The notes under the pieces: generated by a model
Seen by the model: only the letters and a program-made list of their open reading frames with translations
Database searches by the model: none
Told to the model about the DNA's origin: nothing
Program-made: the position numbers and the translations under genes
Shown here: positions 45,725 through 56,377 of the stretch, in pieces
Numbering within the stretch: position 1 is the first letter of the stretch
How the letters are laid out: every line of letters begins with the position of its first letter
Assembly: GCA_043228905.1 (NCBI GenBank)
Contig: JBHGNT010000003.1
Location: 10,664,001 to 10,728,000 of the forward strand
Origin: Azolla caroliniana
Taxonomy: Eukaryota; Polypodiophyta
Direction of reading: 5' to 3'
DNA length: 64,000 nucleotides

Positions 45725-47452
45725 GTTTGGAGTGTTCCGACGATGGCATACATCCGGTGCTTCATTGACATGAGCCTGTACAACAAGTTTAATGAAGGAA
45801 GTAAGGCACACGTCCTCTAGGAGAAATTTGATACTATGCTCGAAAGCAAGAACATCGTGAATCGGGTTTCGATATTTCGGAAGTTAGTGACACTCCGATA
45901 CCAAGACGGACCAGCATGGCGGAGCACATGAATGCTTTCCAACAGCTCATAAATCAAACAACCTCGTTTGAAGTACCTCTAGCCGACGAGGTACTCATGT
46001 TGCTGATGCTCAATTCCCTCTCGGATAGCTGGAAGACGCTAGTTATCACTTTGGGCAATGTTGGGCCAAAAGGAAAACACATATCCCTCGGAAGAGTAAA
46101 CTCGAGCTTGTTGGATGAAGAAGCTCGCCGGATGCACTAGGAATCTGGAACCAATCCAAAGGCCTTGGTTACGAAAGACGAACATAACTGGGGAAGAGGC
46201 CGAATTCGGAGTCCCCAAAACCGGGACAAATCGGGGATGAGGTCGAAGTCAAGGGGGAGGCCCACATGCTTTTATTGCGGAAAGCTAGGGCACTTTTAGA
46301 GGAATTGCCGACACTTCGGGAAAACCAAAGGGGGAGCCGACATTCCAGAACCAAAGAAGATTTAGGAAAGGAGAGGAACGTCGACGATCGTGACAAGTGA
46401 AGAAGAATTGTTGCTAATCACCGAGGAGAGTGAGCTGCATCTTGTTAGCATGAAACGGCATGGTTGGTCGTCTCTAGAGCATCAATCCACCTAACTCCCG
46501 ACTGGAAGTGCTTCTCATTGTACAAAGTCGGAGATCACGATTCTGTCCGGATGGGAAATGAAGGTGCATGCCGAATTGTCGGCATAGGAGATGTGTGGTT
46601 GACGACATCAACTGGGTGCAAGTTGTTGTTGAAGGATGTATGACACATTCCGGAGGTTCGGTTGAACCTGATATCAACCGGTTGGCTAGATGATGAAGGC
46701 TACACGGGTAGCATTAGGAACAGAGTCATGAAGTTCAGCAACAGAAGCCTAATTGTGGCTCGAGCTCGGAAGATCAACACGTTGTACATGAACGTGGCAT
46801 CCGAAAATGTTGGTTAGCTATGGCACATGAGACAGAAAGGGATGAGAAGACTTGTCGAAGATAACCTCATTCCAGAGGTGAAAGACGTGCATCTTGAGAA
46901 GTGCACTGATTGCTTCACAACAAGCTGAACCGAACCTCTTTCCGGTCGAGACCACCGTCAAGACGGAATGCACCACTGGAACTTGAGCATACCAATGTAT
47001 GCCAAGTGGACATGAAGTCACATGCCGGATGGTAGTAGTTCATGACGTTGTCGTGAAGATTTTCGGCAATAGTGTGAAAATCCCATAAAACGTACAAAAT
47101 CGAGTATGAATCATGTAATACAATAATTGTGGAGATAACATTTTTAATATCTAAGTACAAAATGATGGAGGTTTCGAATGCACTTTATTACACGAGAAAT
47201 GGACAACTAAATGTCAAGATATGAGGGTATAAAGTTTGTGAAAAGAAAAGAGAAAATTGTGAGATATCCCACATAGGCACGACAAATACGGCTCTCATCA
47301 TATATAAGGTGGAGCAAAAGATATTATCTTTGTGTCTATGTGTGGAGCATAGAGAGTTCAAGGTAACTTGAACTTAGAGGGGAGGTGGCTAGCTACTAAA
47401 AAAGGGTTTTGGCCAACCAAAACCGGACCGGCGATGGAGCCGGTGATCCGAC

Positions 47453-47590
47453 GGCATCCGACCGCAATCCGGTGTCGGCATCCGGCGTTGGTATCCGGCG
47501 TCGGCGGCGGCATCCGGCTGCGGCACCGATATCCGGCGTCGGTATCCGGCGGCAACATCCGGCGATGGTATCCGGCGAACCGGCGACTAG
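47453..47590. repeat. CATCCGGCG/TATCCGGCG minisatellite
   Basis: Irregular repeats of (C/T)ATCCGGCG(T)CGG-like units, about ten copies, inside the solo LTR. Confidence 0.8.
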
Positions 47591-47632
47591 ATAAAATAAA
47601 TATATAAAAATATGTACATATTTACATATACA

Positions 47633-47704
47633 AGGAGGGCAAGTATGGATTCAAACCTTGCACCTCCAAGTTAGGAGTCAAATGGCTTACCATTAAGCCA
47701 TAGT
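47633..47704 (-). pseudogene. tRNA-like segment (anticodon-like CCT) in solo LTR
   Basis: The minus strand reads TGGCTTAATGGTAAGCCA (a foldable D arm), TGACTCCTAACT (anticodon-like loop CTCCTAA) and GGTTTGAATCC (B-box). The anticodon and T stems pair poorly, so it is not a functional tRNA. It may be a degraded tRNA-Arg-like or SINE-like piece. Confidence 0.35.
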
Positions 47705-48376
47705 ATTTAGTTGACATTATATTTCTATCATTGTACTTTTACATGTAAATTCTCATCCATGAGTGCTAAAATGAGTGACATGGTTAGCATACACCACATG
47801 TAATACTTAAGCGCCAAATGGCAAACATGCAATTTATGCATGTCTTGTACCCTCACATACATCATATGCATGAGAGCATTTATAAAAGAGGGAAGGGGGA
47901 GGAGAAAAACACGGTTTTTTTTATGAAAATTAAGAGGAAGAAATTCGTTTTCAAATCAATCGTGTAATCTCAACTTCTCTCTTTCCCAATCTATCTTAAG
48001 TACTTTCTTGCCAAAGCTTGTATCGACTTTGAATCCTTCCGGTCCAGAACCCCGGCGGTTCCACCTCACGATCCGCGCATAGTGACGGATCTTCACGACA
48101 ACGTTCATAGATGACCATAGCCAGAAGTTGTGGGTCTCATTGCCAAAGAAGGACCAGATATTATCCTTCTTAAAGGAATTCCATGTCAAAGTGGAAAGAG
48201 AAACCGACCGGAAGTTAAGGGCGGTTCGAGCAGACTATCGGTCGAAGGGAATCCGGCTTGAATTCATTATGCCGAAGACACCGGAGCTAAACAAATTGGC
48301 CGAAAGGATGAACCAGACTGTAATGGAGAGAATCCGGAGCATGTTGGCACATGCTAAACTATCCGGAGCATGCTAG

Positions 48377-49351
48377 CTTCTTCGTTGTATCTTGGATATG
48401 GGTACGACATTGTGTCTATTTCTGAGTCCTTTGGTACCCACGAAGTGGGTTGCTATCATCGGGATGTTCAACCTCAGAACTGTTGCCACTGGTCGAGACT
48501 TAATCAAGAATTTTTGTTGACTAGGCTTCCGATTCCTGAAGAGGTTGCTCAATGAGTGTGGATTCTCTCACAATCTCCTCTTGTTCAGCACGTCGAGATT
48601 GCCTGAGTGTGTGGTCCCCTGTGGCATGTCGTTCTTTCGACTTGGCACTCGTCCATCTTGTGTTCGTTGTGCACTCATAGCTCGAACTGAGTGTGCCAAA
48701 TTGTGTTACCTCCCCTCTAGAGGAACACACTCTCGGTTACTACTTCTGAGTAACTGGATCAAGGTAATCGTGGTTGGAAGGAGGGAGAGGGCTTCGGGTT
48801 GTCCCATGGCCAGATACGGGAGTTAGGGGGGTAACTCTACCCCAAGCCATCCCAAATAACTCTCTCTGAGGATACCCAAAGTTATTTGCTCTGTTCGACA
48901 CTCGACATTGCAAACCGATCTTTGTAGCTTACCAAGGAACGCAGGAATAGGTATCCCATTGAATTGCCTACAACCGATTATGGGCATATGAATACACAGT
49001 ACGCGAGCTCAACACATCTTAGGACACAGATAGATCACACAGGGTTTCCCCACAAGAAGACTAATGTATTACAACTATGATACAAATACCGATTGATTGT
49101 CGGTACAGAAGTACACATCTCTCTTGTATATTACTCGTCTAAATCTACTCTCTCTCTTCTCTCATTCATATAGTTCTTATATAAAATCCCATGCTTCCTA
49201 TTTTAGGGGATCATGGTTAATAACCATCATTTCAACATTAATTCGGCGTTATAGTAACATTGCGTTCCATTCATGGCTGACTCCCTTTGTGCTTGGCTTC
49301 CTGTCTCCTTTCCACCTTTGGCTGTCTTATCTGGCCAACATCCAAATCCAA
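48377..49351. other. Unassigned insert, possibly a minus-strand solo LTR
   Basis: Between the broken copia integrase and a copia RT. The right part ends CCAAATCCAACA, which on the minus strand begins TGTTGGATTTGG, an LTR-like start. On the minus strand TATATAAGAACTA near 49170 could be a TATA region. No coding domain is visible. I could not find its left terminus or a target duplication. Confidence 0.35.
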
Positions 49352-50479
49352 CAATTCATTGTTCATCCGGTGTGACTCAAGTGGTCAGCTATTCATCATC
49401 ATATATGTTGCTCACTTGATGATTGGAGGAGAACATGTAGCCGACATCAACAACGTCAAGATGCTCCTCTCCGGAAAATTCGACATGAAGGACATGAAAG
49501 AACTACATTACTTCCTTGGCATTGAATTCATTCGGACTCCTGACGGCATTTTGATCTCCCAATGTCACTACATCCTCAACTTATTATTCATGTTCGGGAT
49601 GATAGAATGCAAGCTTGTGTCAACCCCTCTCAAACAAAACCTAAAATTGAATGTCGACTCTAGCATCACAAAGTGCAAGCCGACACGATATTGGCAAGTT
49701 GTAGGTAGCCTAATCTACTGCACTATCACCCAACCTGACCTCAACTATACGGTCGGCCTACTTAGCCAATTCATGCAAACGTGACATGATATTCATCTTC
49801 ATTGTGCTAAGAGAGTGTTACGATACATGAGTGGCACGATGGATTACGACATTTTCTACAAGTCGGCAATGACCATTTGATTTAAACGTTACACAACATT
49901 CGACTTCGGGGTTCGTCTTCTCTATTGGAAGTGGGGTCATCTCATGGAGCAACAAGAAGCAGATGACTATTGCATTATCGAGCACAGAGGTCGAATACAG
50001 GGGCGTAGTCATTGTTGCATGTGAAGTCGTATGGCTCGAGAGAATTTTGAAGGATGTGGATGTCTCCATTAACTATCCAATCTTAATATACTGTGACAAT
50101 CTCAACAGTATACATCTTGCGTGGAACCTGGTCTTCCACGCTCAGGTAAAGCACATCGAGGTGCACGACCACTTCATCCAAGAATGTATCCTTCGGGGGA
50201 TGTCGACTTGCAACATATCGGCACTAATCTTCAGACGACCGACGTCTTCACGAAAGGCCGAGGAGTTGACAAGATTCAGCAGTTCACATTGGACCTTGGT
50301 CTTTCGACCTTCGACCTACTGAGCTTGAGGGGGAGTGAGCTGGACACCAACAAAAGCTAAAAGTGAGACATGAAGCCAGGAAGCAAAAAAAAACAAAAAA
50401 CTGAACACGAAAAATGAGGGAGTCGAAGTCAGAGTCGGACACCATCGAAGCCGTAGCCGTAAACCTGCGACCAAAAGTT
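49352..50479 (+). pseudogene. Copia-F RT C-terminal part, RNase H and 3' tail
   Basis: RT: SNNSLFIRCDSSGQLFIIIY, then VAHLMIGG where YVDDL is expected, then MKELHYFLGIEFIRTPDGIL and CKLVSTPLKQNLKL. RNase H follows in several frames: ALSSTEVEYRGV (starts near 49966), IYCDNLNSIHLAWNLVFHA and HIEVHDHFIQEC. The domain closes at LLSLRGSELD, where CTTGAGGGGGAG (50324-50335) forms a first purine tract. About 145 bp later a second tract, AGCTTGAAGGGGCG, meets the LTR. The RT catalytic Asp pair is lost. Confidence 0.82.
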
Positions 50480-50494
50480 GAGCTTGAAGGGGCG

Positions 50495-50838
50495 TGTTGA
50501 GAATCAAACTCAACTTAACCTAGTGTGGAAACACACCCTACGAATATGTGAAGTGTGTGAACATGCCACCACTATGTATCATAACTAATGTGTCATAGGA
50601 GTTACATCCTATGGCACATAGTTATTAAGGTAGTTAAGGTTTCCCCCTTTCCCGAGAGGGCGTTTTAGTAAGAGAATATAGAGAGAACGTGACTATATAA
50701 GCACATCCCTCTCTCCTTTGTAACTATTGGTTGACATTCTTGTGAATATATAGTTTTTTGTTTTTCTATCTATCTTGTGTCTATTCTCTCTTCTCTCATA
50801 TACACACACACATACATCCCTTATTCGCAGTTGTTAAA
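50495..50838 (+). repeat. Copia-F 3' LTR (344 bp)
   Basis: TGTTGAGAATCAAACTCAAC to GTTGTTAAACA, directly after a purine tract. ACTATATAAGCAC near 50693 is the likely TATA box. Its start resembles, but is not the same as, the TGTTGAGCGG family. Confidence 0.75.
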
Positions 50839-51553
50839 CATTATTGTTAGAAATATAAGCCTAGACGTGTGTATGAACACACCTTAGATATGGACCCTCA
50901 TTTGAAAAGTACCTAGGGTTAGTCACATTTTTTGTAATCAAGGCTATATAAACTATAATTTCTAAATATAGTAACTCATTATGCCTACTCTCTAGTAGAG
51001 CTTATTCCTAATGTAAGCATGAAATAAGGAAATATAATATAGGCAGATAGAGAAACAGAGAGAAAGAAGGGTGTCGATCAACTATATTATCGTCTTTGGA
51101 GGTCAAATATGACCTATGAGACCAAAAATATTACATTTCACGTGATACGTGTGAAAGTGAGTAGTGACTCTCGATGTTCAAGAACTTTACCAATGAATGT
51201 TGCAATCAAGAGTGCACATTGTGGTTTTGAGAGGAATTCATGCAAGGATTGGGCTTGGTCAAAGAGATGTGGAAAGAATGGTCGAATCTGATCAAAGGCA
51301 GAAAATTGTATCAAAGTGTGATACTCAGACTCGCGAACTTGTTTAGGGCAAAGTGTGCATAGCCAACCACTCTCATTTGGAATGCATGTGAGCTAAGTCG
51401 CATGGAAGCAATGGTTCGAATGGCGGATAACGGTATGGGCTCTAACATGTATCAATGTGTACGATTTCCCCGTTCCGCAAAGAATATGGTTTTGTAGTTA
51501 GGTGCAACATGTGTAGTATAATGTGTGAAGTGTGAGCCTCCACATTTGTCCCA
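50839..51553. other. Unassigned; begins with a second LTR-like sequence
   Basis: TGTTAGAAATATAAGCCTAG at about 50845 looks like the start of another LTR (GCTATATAAACTATA near 50943 as TATA box). I found no end. From 51100 to 51553 there is no gene I can support. Confidence 0.35.
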
Positions 51554-51680
51554 TGTCATGATACATTAGCGTTGCAAAAAGGCCTTATTTACAAAGGAAT
51601 CTAATGATGCATCATGAAGCAAGTGTCTCACATCCCATCTACCAAACCATTTTTCTATATCTTGCATCCAACCAGAACAC

Positions 51681-51717
<37 letters not shown>

Positions 51718-52106
51718 TTGAGTGGAAAGTATTGTATTGCACTATAAGATGGATTACAAAGAGTGGGCAAAACAAGGAGTTTTAGAATGATGTTGAACTG
51801 ATTTAGTTTTGAGATGATTAATAGATGCTTATTTATAGGTTCCTATGGAGTATTCTAGAAGGTTCTAGAATATAGGGCGCTCTAGAATATTTTAGAACAT
51901 TCTAGAATATAGAGTACTCTAGAATATTCGAGAATGTTTTATGATATTCTATATATTTAGATTATATATTATATATATAAACATATAATTATATTGGCTA
52001 AGGATTTGACATGTATATAACAAGCTTGTGGGTTCAAATCCTTTTAAGGCATCATGTGAGTGTCATCATGACAATGCCTCATCATTATGTGAGTGGAATC
52101 ATGACA
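51554..52106 (-). repeat. Chromovirus LTR on minus strand (553 bp)
   Basis: TGTCATG/CATGACA termini, as in the LTR at 11410-11813. A purine tract (AAGAAGAGGGATAG on the minus strand) lies at its start, so it is the 3' LTR of the minus-strand element to its right. It carries TTCTAGAA repeats (51850-51960) and a GA run (about 51687-51714). Confidence 0.8.
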
Positions 52107-52786
52107 CTATCCCTCTTCTTCGACGACATGTATCACGGGTCGCATGGTTTGTACTAGGACCTGGTTTACGAGGATATTGGTGATGAAATTCGGTGACCAT
52201 GTCCACGGCATTTGCAAGACTTTCTATAGGTTCCCAAGTTCAATAATTGGGTGTATAGGCTAATCAATCAACCAAGTAATACAACTTGTTGCGCATGAGT
52301 TTGGAATCAGGAATGGCAGCAACCTCAAATTCTAGTCCATCCCAAAACTCAACAGGTAGTGGGGGAGTTATAGGAAGACCCATAATTGAACTTGTGGTGT
52401 AAGGTTCCAAAAGGGATACATGAAATACCGAGCGAAGACGCTTGTGAGGGAGGCCAAGACGAAAAGCAATATCACTTATCTTACCAATGATCGCATAAGG
52501 GCCGAAGTGTTGGTAATCCAATTTACCGCAAGGCCTAATGGTCTTGATGTTGTTTTGTAGAAGCCATACACGATCCCCAACACAAAACATTTTGGAGTGA
52601 AGAATTGTGAAGAATGGTAGCGTGATTTCTTCGGGGTGACTAAGATTATCCTCAGCAGCAAGGTTAGTAGGAACTTATGGATGCTCATTCATCGTCCAAC
52701 GAGGATGACAACCCGTATTTGCGAAAAATGGGGAATATCTTGTAGAAGAATGGATTGAGTTGTTGTAAGCGAACTCAGCCAACAGG
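52107..52786 (-). pseudogene. Chromovirus integrase C-terminus and chromodomain remnant
   Basis: On the minus strand: LAEFAYNNSIHSSTRYSPFF (integrase), then CVGDRVWLLQNNIKTIRPCG, LDYQHFGPYAIIGKISDIAF and SVFHVSLLEPYTTSS. The chromodomain begins LEFEVAAIPDSKLMRNKLYY. It is cut at about 52786 inside integrase by the TTTGAAACAGG insert. Confidence 0.8.
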
Positions 52787-53040
52787 ACATTTGAAACAGG
52801 TAATATGTCGTGTTCTCATTTTTACTTCTGAGGAGATGGTAAAATGCATACTTATGGCTCATTTCAACACAATTTTATGCTGGTATGACACATGCATACA
52901 TGGTTTCTTAAAACTTACCAAAATTCTCAACTAATTATTTTCATGACAAGAAAGTCAATAGTTTCATATTCCATCTATCATGTTCTTTTATCAAATTTGG
53001 AGATAAGGAATGGAATTCGATGTAAGCTTAATTGTATTAA
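52787..53040. other. Insert starting with TTTGAAACAGGTAAT
   Basis: AT-rich, no gene. Its first 25-30 bases match those at 22879 and 62042. It ends where a copia integrase fragment begins, near 53040. Confidence 0.4.
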
Positions 53041-53580
53041 ACCCAATTTTACAAATTATGAATATTGGGCCAAAGCAGTCAGAATGGCCGTGTACCTTCA
53101 TAATCAGACATTTGCAGTTGGAGGAAAAGTGTCACCACACAGGCTATACTTCGGGAAGAAGTTGAACCTAGGACACTTAACGGTGTTCACATATATGCAT
53201 GTCTCGAAAGAGAAGAGGAGGAAACTGGATGCAAAGCCGAGAAGTGCAATTTGGTTGGTTATTCAGACAAGCAAAAGGGATATAAATGTTATAATCCCCG
53301 AACGAAACAGGTATGAGTCAATCGAGATGTCGTATTTGTCGAGTCAGCTTCATGGTACTTGCCCTCCTCTCCAACCCCTATTAACTCCGCTTTGAACTCG
53401 GAATATGAGGTCAATGAGGACGGCCCTCTAGTTGAGGAGGATATCGGAACTCTAGAAGAGAGTCTGATCTCATTCCGGCTAAGTGGGCTGAATGTCTCAA
53501 GAACAGTACTAAGACAGAGAAGTATTGTCAGGAACAGTACTAAGACAGAGAAGGAATTAGTACTAAAAGATGAGGATTAG
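53041..53580 (+). pseudogene. Copia integrase end and linker fragment
   Basis: AKAVRMAVYLHNQTFAVGGK, VSPHRLYFGKKLNLGHL and SKEKRRKLDAKPRSAIWLV are copia integrase text. An acidic linker follows in another frame (SEYEVNEDGPLVEEDIGTLE, ISFRLSGLN), similar to the linker of copia-D. Near 53498-53556 AACAGTACTAAGACAGAGAAG occurs twice in tandem (period about 31). Confidence 0.75.
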
Positions 53581-56010
53581 TACTGAGGTGTAGAACAGAG
53601 AAGGAAAGTCTTTAAGAAGAGCACGAGCATTGGTCACATTCTCAATTGGTTTCCAAGTACGCGCGTTGGGACTATATCCTAGCCAATTGACTAAATAGTA
53701 GAGTTTGTTGCAAACAATCTTGGAATTGAGGATGGAAGCAACCTCATACTTAGGTTCATCTCCAAGTTCGATTGGGGGTGGAGGTGGTTTAATATGACCT
53801 GGGATGGTGTTGTCCTGATAGGGTTCTAGGTTCGTCGCATGGGTGAGTAGTCTTGATGTGTCATCGTCGTAGCCGTACCCGATCTCCAATGTTAAAACTG
53901 GATGGAAGTTGATGATGATCCGCGTAAGCCTTGTGTGTTTGTTGAGCTTGTTGTAGACGAGTAGATAAATCCACTTATATCTTGCGTATATGCTCCAAAC
54001 GATCCTCTGAACAAGGATTTCTGGGCAACTCTTGGGTTTCAAATACACACCACCGGGGGTGACAACCCATGTAAGCATAAAATGGTGTGACCTTTGTCGA
54101 TGAGTGGACAGAGTTATTATACGTGAATTCGGTGAAGTGGAAAATATCCGCCTAGTCATCTTGATGATAGCTTAGAAAGCACCGAAGATATTGCTCCAAC
54201 GTTTGATTTGTTCGTTTTGGTTGGCCGTCTGTTTGCAGGTGGTAGCCGGAGAGGTTACAACTTACAAGTGACCTTGAGCATTTTGAAGAGGTGCTTCTAG
54301 AATTTCGTGTTTGTTGAGCTTGTTGTAGACGAGTAGATAAATCCACTTGTATCTTGCGTATCTGCTCCAAACGATCCTCTGAGCAAGGATTTCTGGGCAA
54401 CTCTAGGGTTTCAAATACACACCACCGGGGGTGATAGCCCATTCAAGCATAAAATGGTGTCACCTTTGTCAATGAGTGGACAGAGTTATTATACGTGAAT
54501 TCGGCGAAGTGGAGAATATCCGCCTAGTCATCTTGATGATAGCTTAGAAAGAACCGAAGATATTGCTCTAATGTTTGATTTGTTCGTTTTGGTTGGCCGT
54601 CTGTTTGTGGGTGGTAGCCGGAGAGGTTACAACTTACAAGTGACCTTGAGCATTTTGAAGCGGTGCTTCTAGAATTTCGAGACGAACTAGGGTCCACGGT
54701 CGCTAATGATATTATCGGGGAGGCCATGATGCAATGAGAAGATCCCTTAAGAAAATGCGACCTTTGCGTAAAAGAGTCCACTATTGCTAATAGCTCCTTA
54801 TCATGAATTTCATAGTTGATTTCGGCTACGTCAAACTTGCATGAGTGGAAAGCCACAGGATGTAGCTTTTCATCATCACCGTGTTGTGACAGAATGCTAC
54901 CCAAGGCGAAATATGTCGTGTCTACCTCAATGATGAATGGTTTTTACAGATCAACATGAGCTAGAATAGGAGCTGATGTAAATGCCTTATTAAGAATCCC
55001 AAAAGTGATGTCCACATCTTCAAAACAAACGAACGAGTGTCCCTTCCTGGTAAGCTCTATGAGTGGCAGAACAAGCTTTGAGTAATCCTGTATAAACTTG
55101 TGGTAGAAATTGGCAAAGCCTAAAAAGCATTGCACATCTCGCAACGAACGCGGAGTCTGTCATTCTACCACCGTTTTGACCTTAGCGGATCATTGGAGAT
55201 GCCTTCCGAGGAGATGACATAGCCTAGAAATTCCACCTGGTTGCACTTGAAGCTGCATTTTTCTAGTTTTGCATAAAGACCATGTTCTCGAAGCCATTTT
55301 AGTACTAACACTACATGAGAATCATGCTCTTCTTGGGTCTTCGAATAAACCAGTAGATCATCCAAATAGATGATCAAACAAACATCCTAGAGATCTCAGA
55401 ATATATCAATTGCCATGTGCTGGAAGATTGTTGGTGCATTAGTGAGACCGAATGGCATGATCGTATACTCGAAGTGCCCATATCTGGTGCAGAACGCAGT
55501 TTTCCATTCATCTCCTAGTCGGATCCGTGCGAGGATATATGCTCCTCGTAAGTCGATCTTTGTGAAGAACCTTGCACCATTGATCCGTTCTAAAATACTT
55601 GAGATAAGCGGAAGTGCATACCTATTCCTGATGGTGATCTTATTCAAGCCGCGATAATCTACGAAGAGATGAAGTGATCCATCCTTTTTCTTGACGAAGA
55701 AAATGGGTGGGCCGGCTGGAGATTTCGAATGTCAAATGAAATCATTTGTCAAATTCTCCTCTATATTGGCTCGAAGTACTTCTAGCTCGGTTGATGACAA
55801 ATTGTAGATCGGTCCCCATGGTGGCTCTTTTCCCGGTTGTAAATCGATGGAGATTGTACCTTATCAAACACATCGACATACTGATGGTACTTCTCTGGAA
55901 GTTGAACAATGGATTCCTCTTTAGTAGTGTTGGAACGTTTTACTGATACCGCGAAGACAAACATTGCTTCCTTGCGTCCTTCCTCACGCAATTGATGTAG
56001 CAAAATGGTT
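53581..56010 (-). pseudogene. Chromovirus RT to chromodomain remnant, internally duplicated
   Basis: On the minus strand from the right: protease-RT linker (IYN, NLSSTELEVLRANIEENL), RT ([50 protein letters not shown]), RNase H (FIIEVDTTYFALGSILSQHG, DKELLAIVDSF), then integrase pieces ([30 protein letters not shown]) and a chromodomain (YEVASILNSKIVCNKLYYLV, WKPIENVTNARALL). Integrase is present twice because of a 372-bp tandem duplication and lacks its first half. The Asp pair of RT is intact but several stops break the frame. Confidence 0.82.
53935..54678. repeat. 372-bp tandem duplication in chromovirus integrase
   Basis: 53935-54306 and 54307-54678 share the same order of phrases (GTTGAGCTTGTTGTAGACGA, CACCACCGGGGGTGA, AGGTTACAACTTACAAGTGA), with scattered differences. 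The joint reads AATTTCG|TGTTTG. Confidence 0.92.
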
Positions 56011-56015
56011 GCAAT

Positions 56016-56377
56016 TGTAAAAAGAATAGCGTGCGGAAGCAATAGAAAACAAAACACAAAAATGCAGGTTTAATGGAGAGCTTGAATATACACAGTATGC
56101 CGGAGAGACAGAGAGAGAGAGAGAGTCAATACACACAACTCAATTCAAAAATAATACTCAGTCTGTACATAGAATGTGCTTAGTGAGCACTTTTATACAA
56201 GTCCATCCGGACTGACAAAAGTACTAACACGTACTTTAATGCTCATAACTAAGCTCTACACTAACTCCCAAAATATATTCCTACGCGGAATATCTTTCCA
56301 ACGGCTTCGCGGTTTACGCACCGCTACGGCTTCTCGTTGCGCACCGGCCTAGTCCGGCCTAACCGATCCGGTTCTTG
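56016..56377 (-). repeat. Copia LTR, minus strand, truncated start
   Basis: On the minus strand it ends CTTCCGCACGCTATTC...TTTACA at 56016 and shares TTGTATAAAAGTGC, GCACATTCTATGTACAG and the end with the TGTTGAGCGG family. The family's TGTTGAGCGG start is missing, so the right boundary with the plus-strand copia-D integrase is a rearrangement. Confidence 0.7.

Larger units (their letters stand above)
47049..48100 (+). repeat. Solo LTR of the TGTCGTG family (1052 bp) with ACGT duplication
   Basis: It starts TGTCGTGAAGAT and ends ATCTTCACGACA, a perfect 12-bp inverted terminus. ACGT flanks it at 47045-47048 and 48101-48104. Removing it and one ACGT restores FMTFIDDHSQKLW in the copia integrase, which proves the insertion. 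It holds a CCGGCG-type minisatellite and a tRNA-like segment. No internal retroelement sequence is present. Confidence 0.92.
45725..48376 (+). pseudogene. Copia-G gag to integrase, interrupted by a solo LTR
   Basis: Gag: YIRCFIDMSLYNKFNEGSKA, MLESKNIVNRV, MAEHMNAFQQLINQTTSFEV and LMLLMLNSLSDSWKTL. The zinc knuckle is CFYCGKLGHF*RNC with a stop inside. Protease-region text follows (SIHLTPDWKCFSLYKVGDHD, DVWLTTSTGCKLLLKDV), then gag-pre-integrase (LWHMRQKGMRRLVEDN). Integrase is split at 47048: FMT before and FIDDHSQKLWVSLPKKDQ after the inserted LTR join in frame. It ends near 48376 at MLAHAKLSGAC. RT is missing. The left end abuts the gypsy-1 LTR. Confidence 0.82.

Noticed and set aside
48377-49351. 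Host gene between copia fragments
   Set aside because: Frames are short and without domains, and the right end looks like an LTR terminus on the minus strand.
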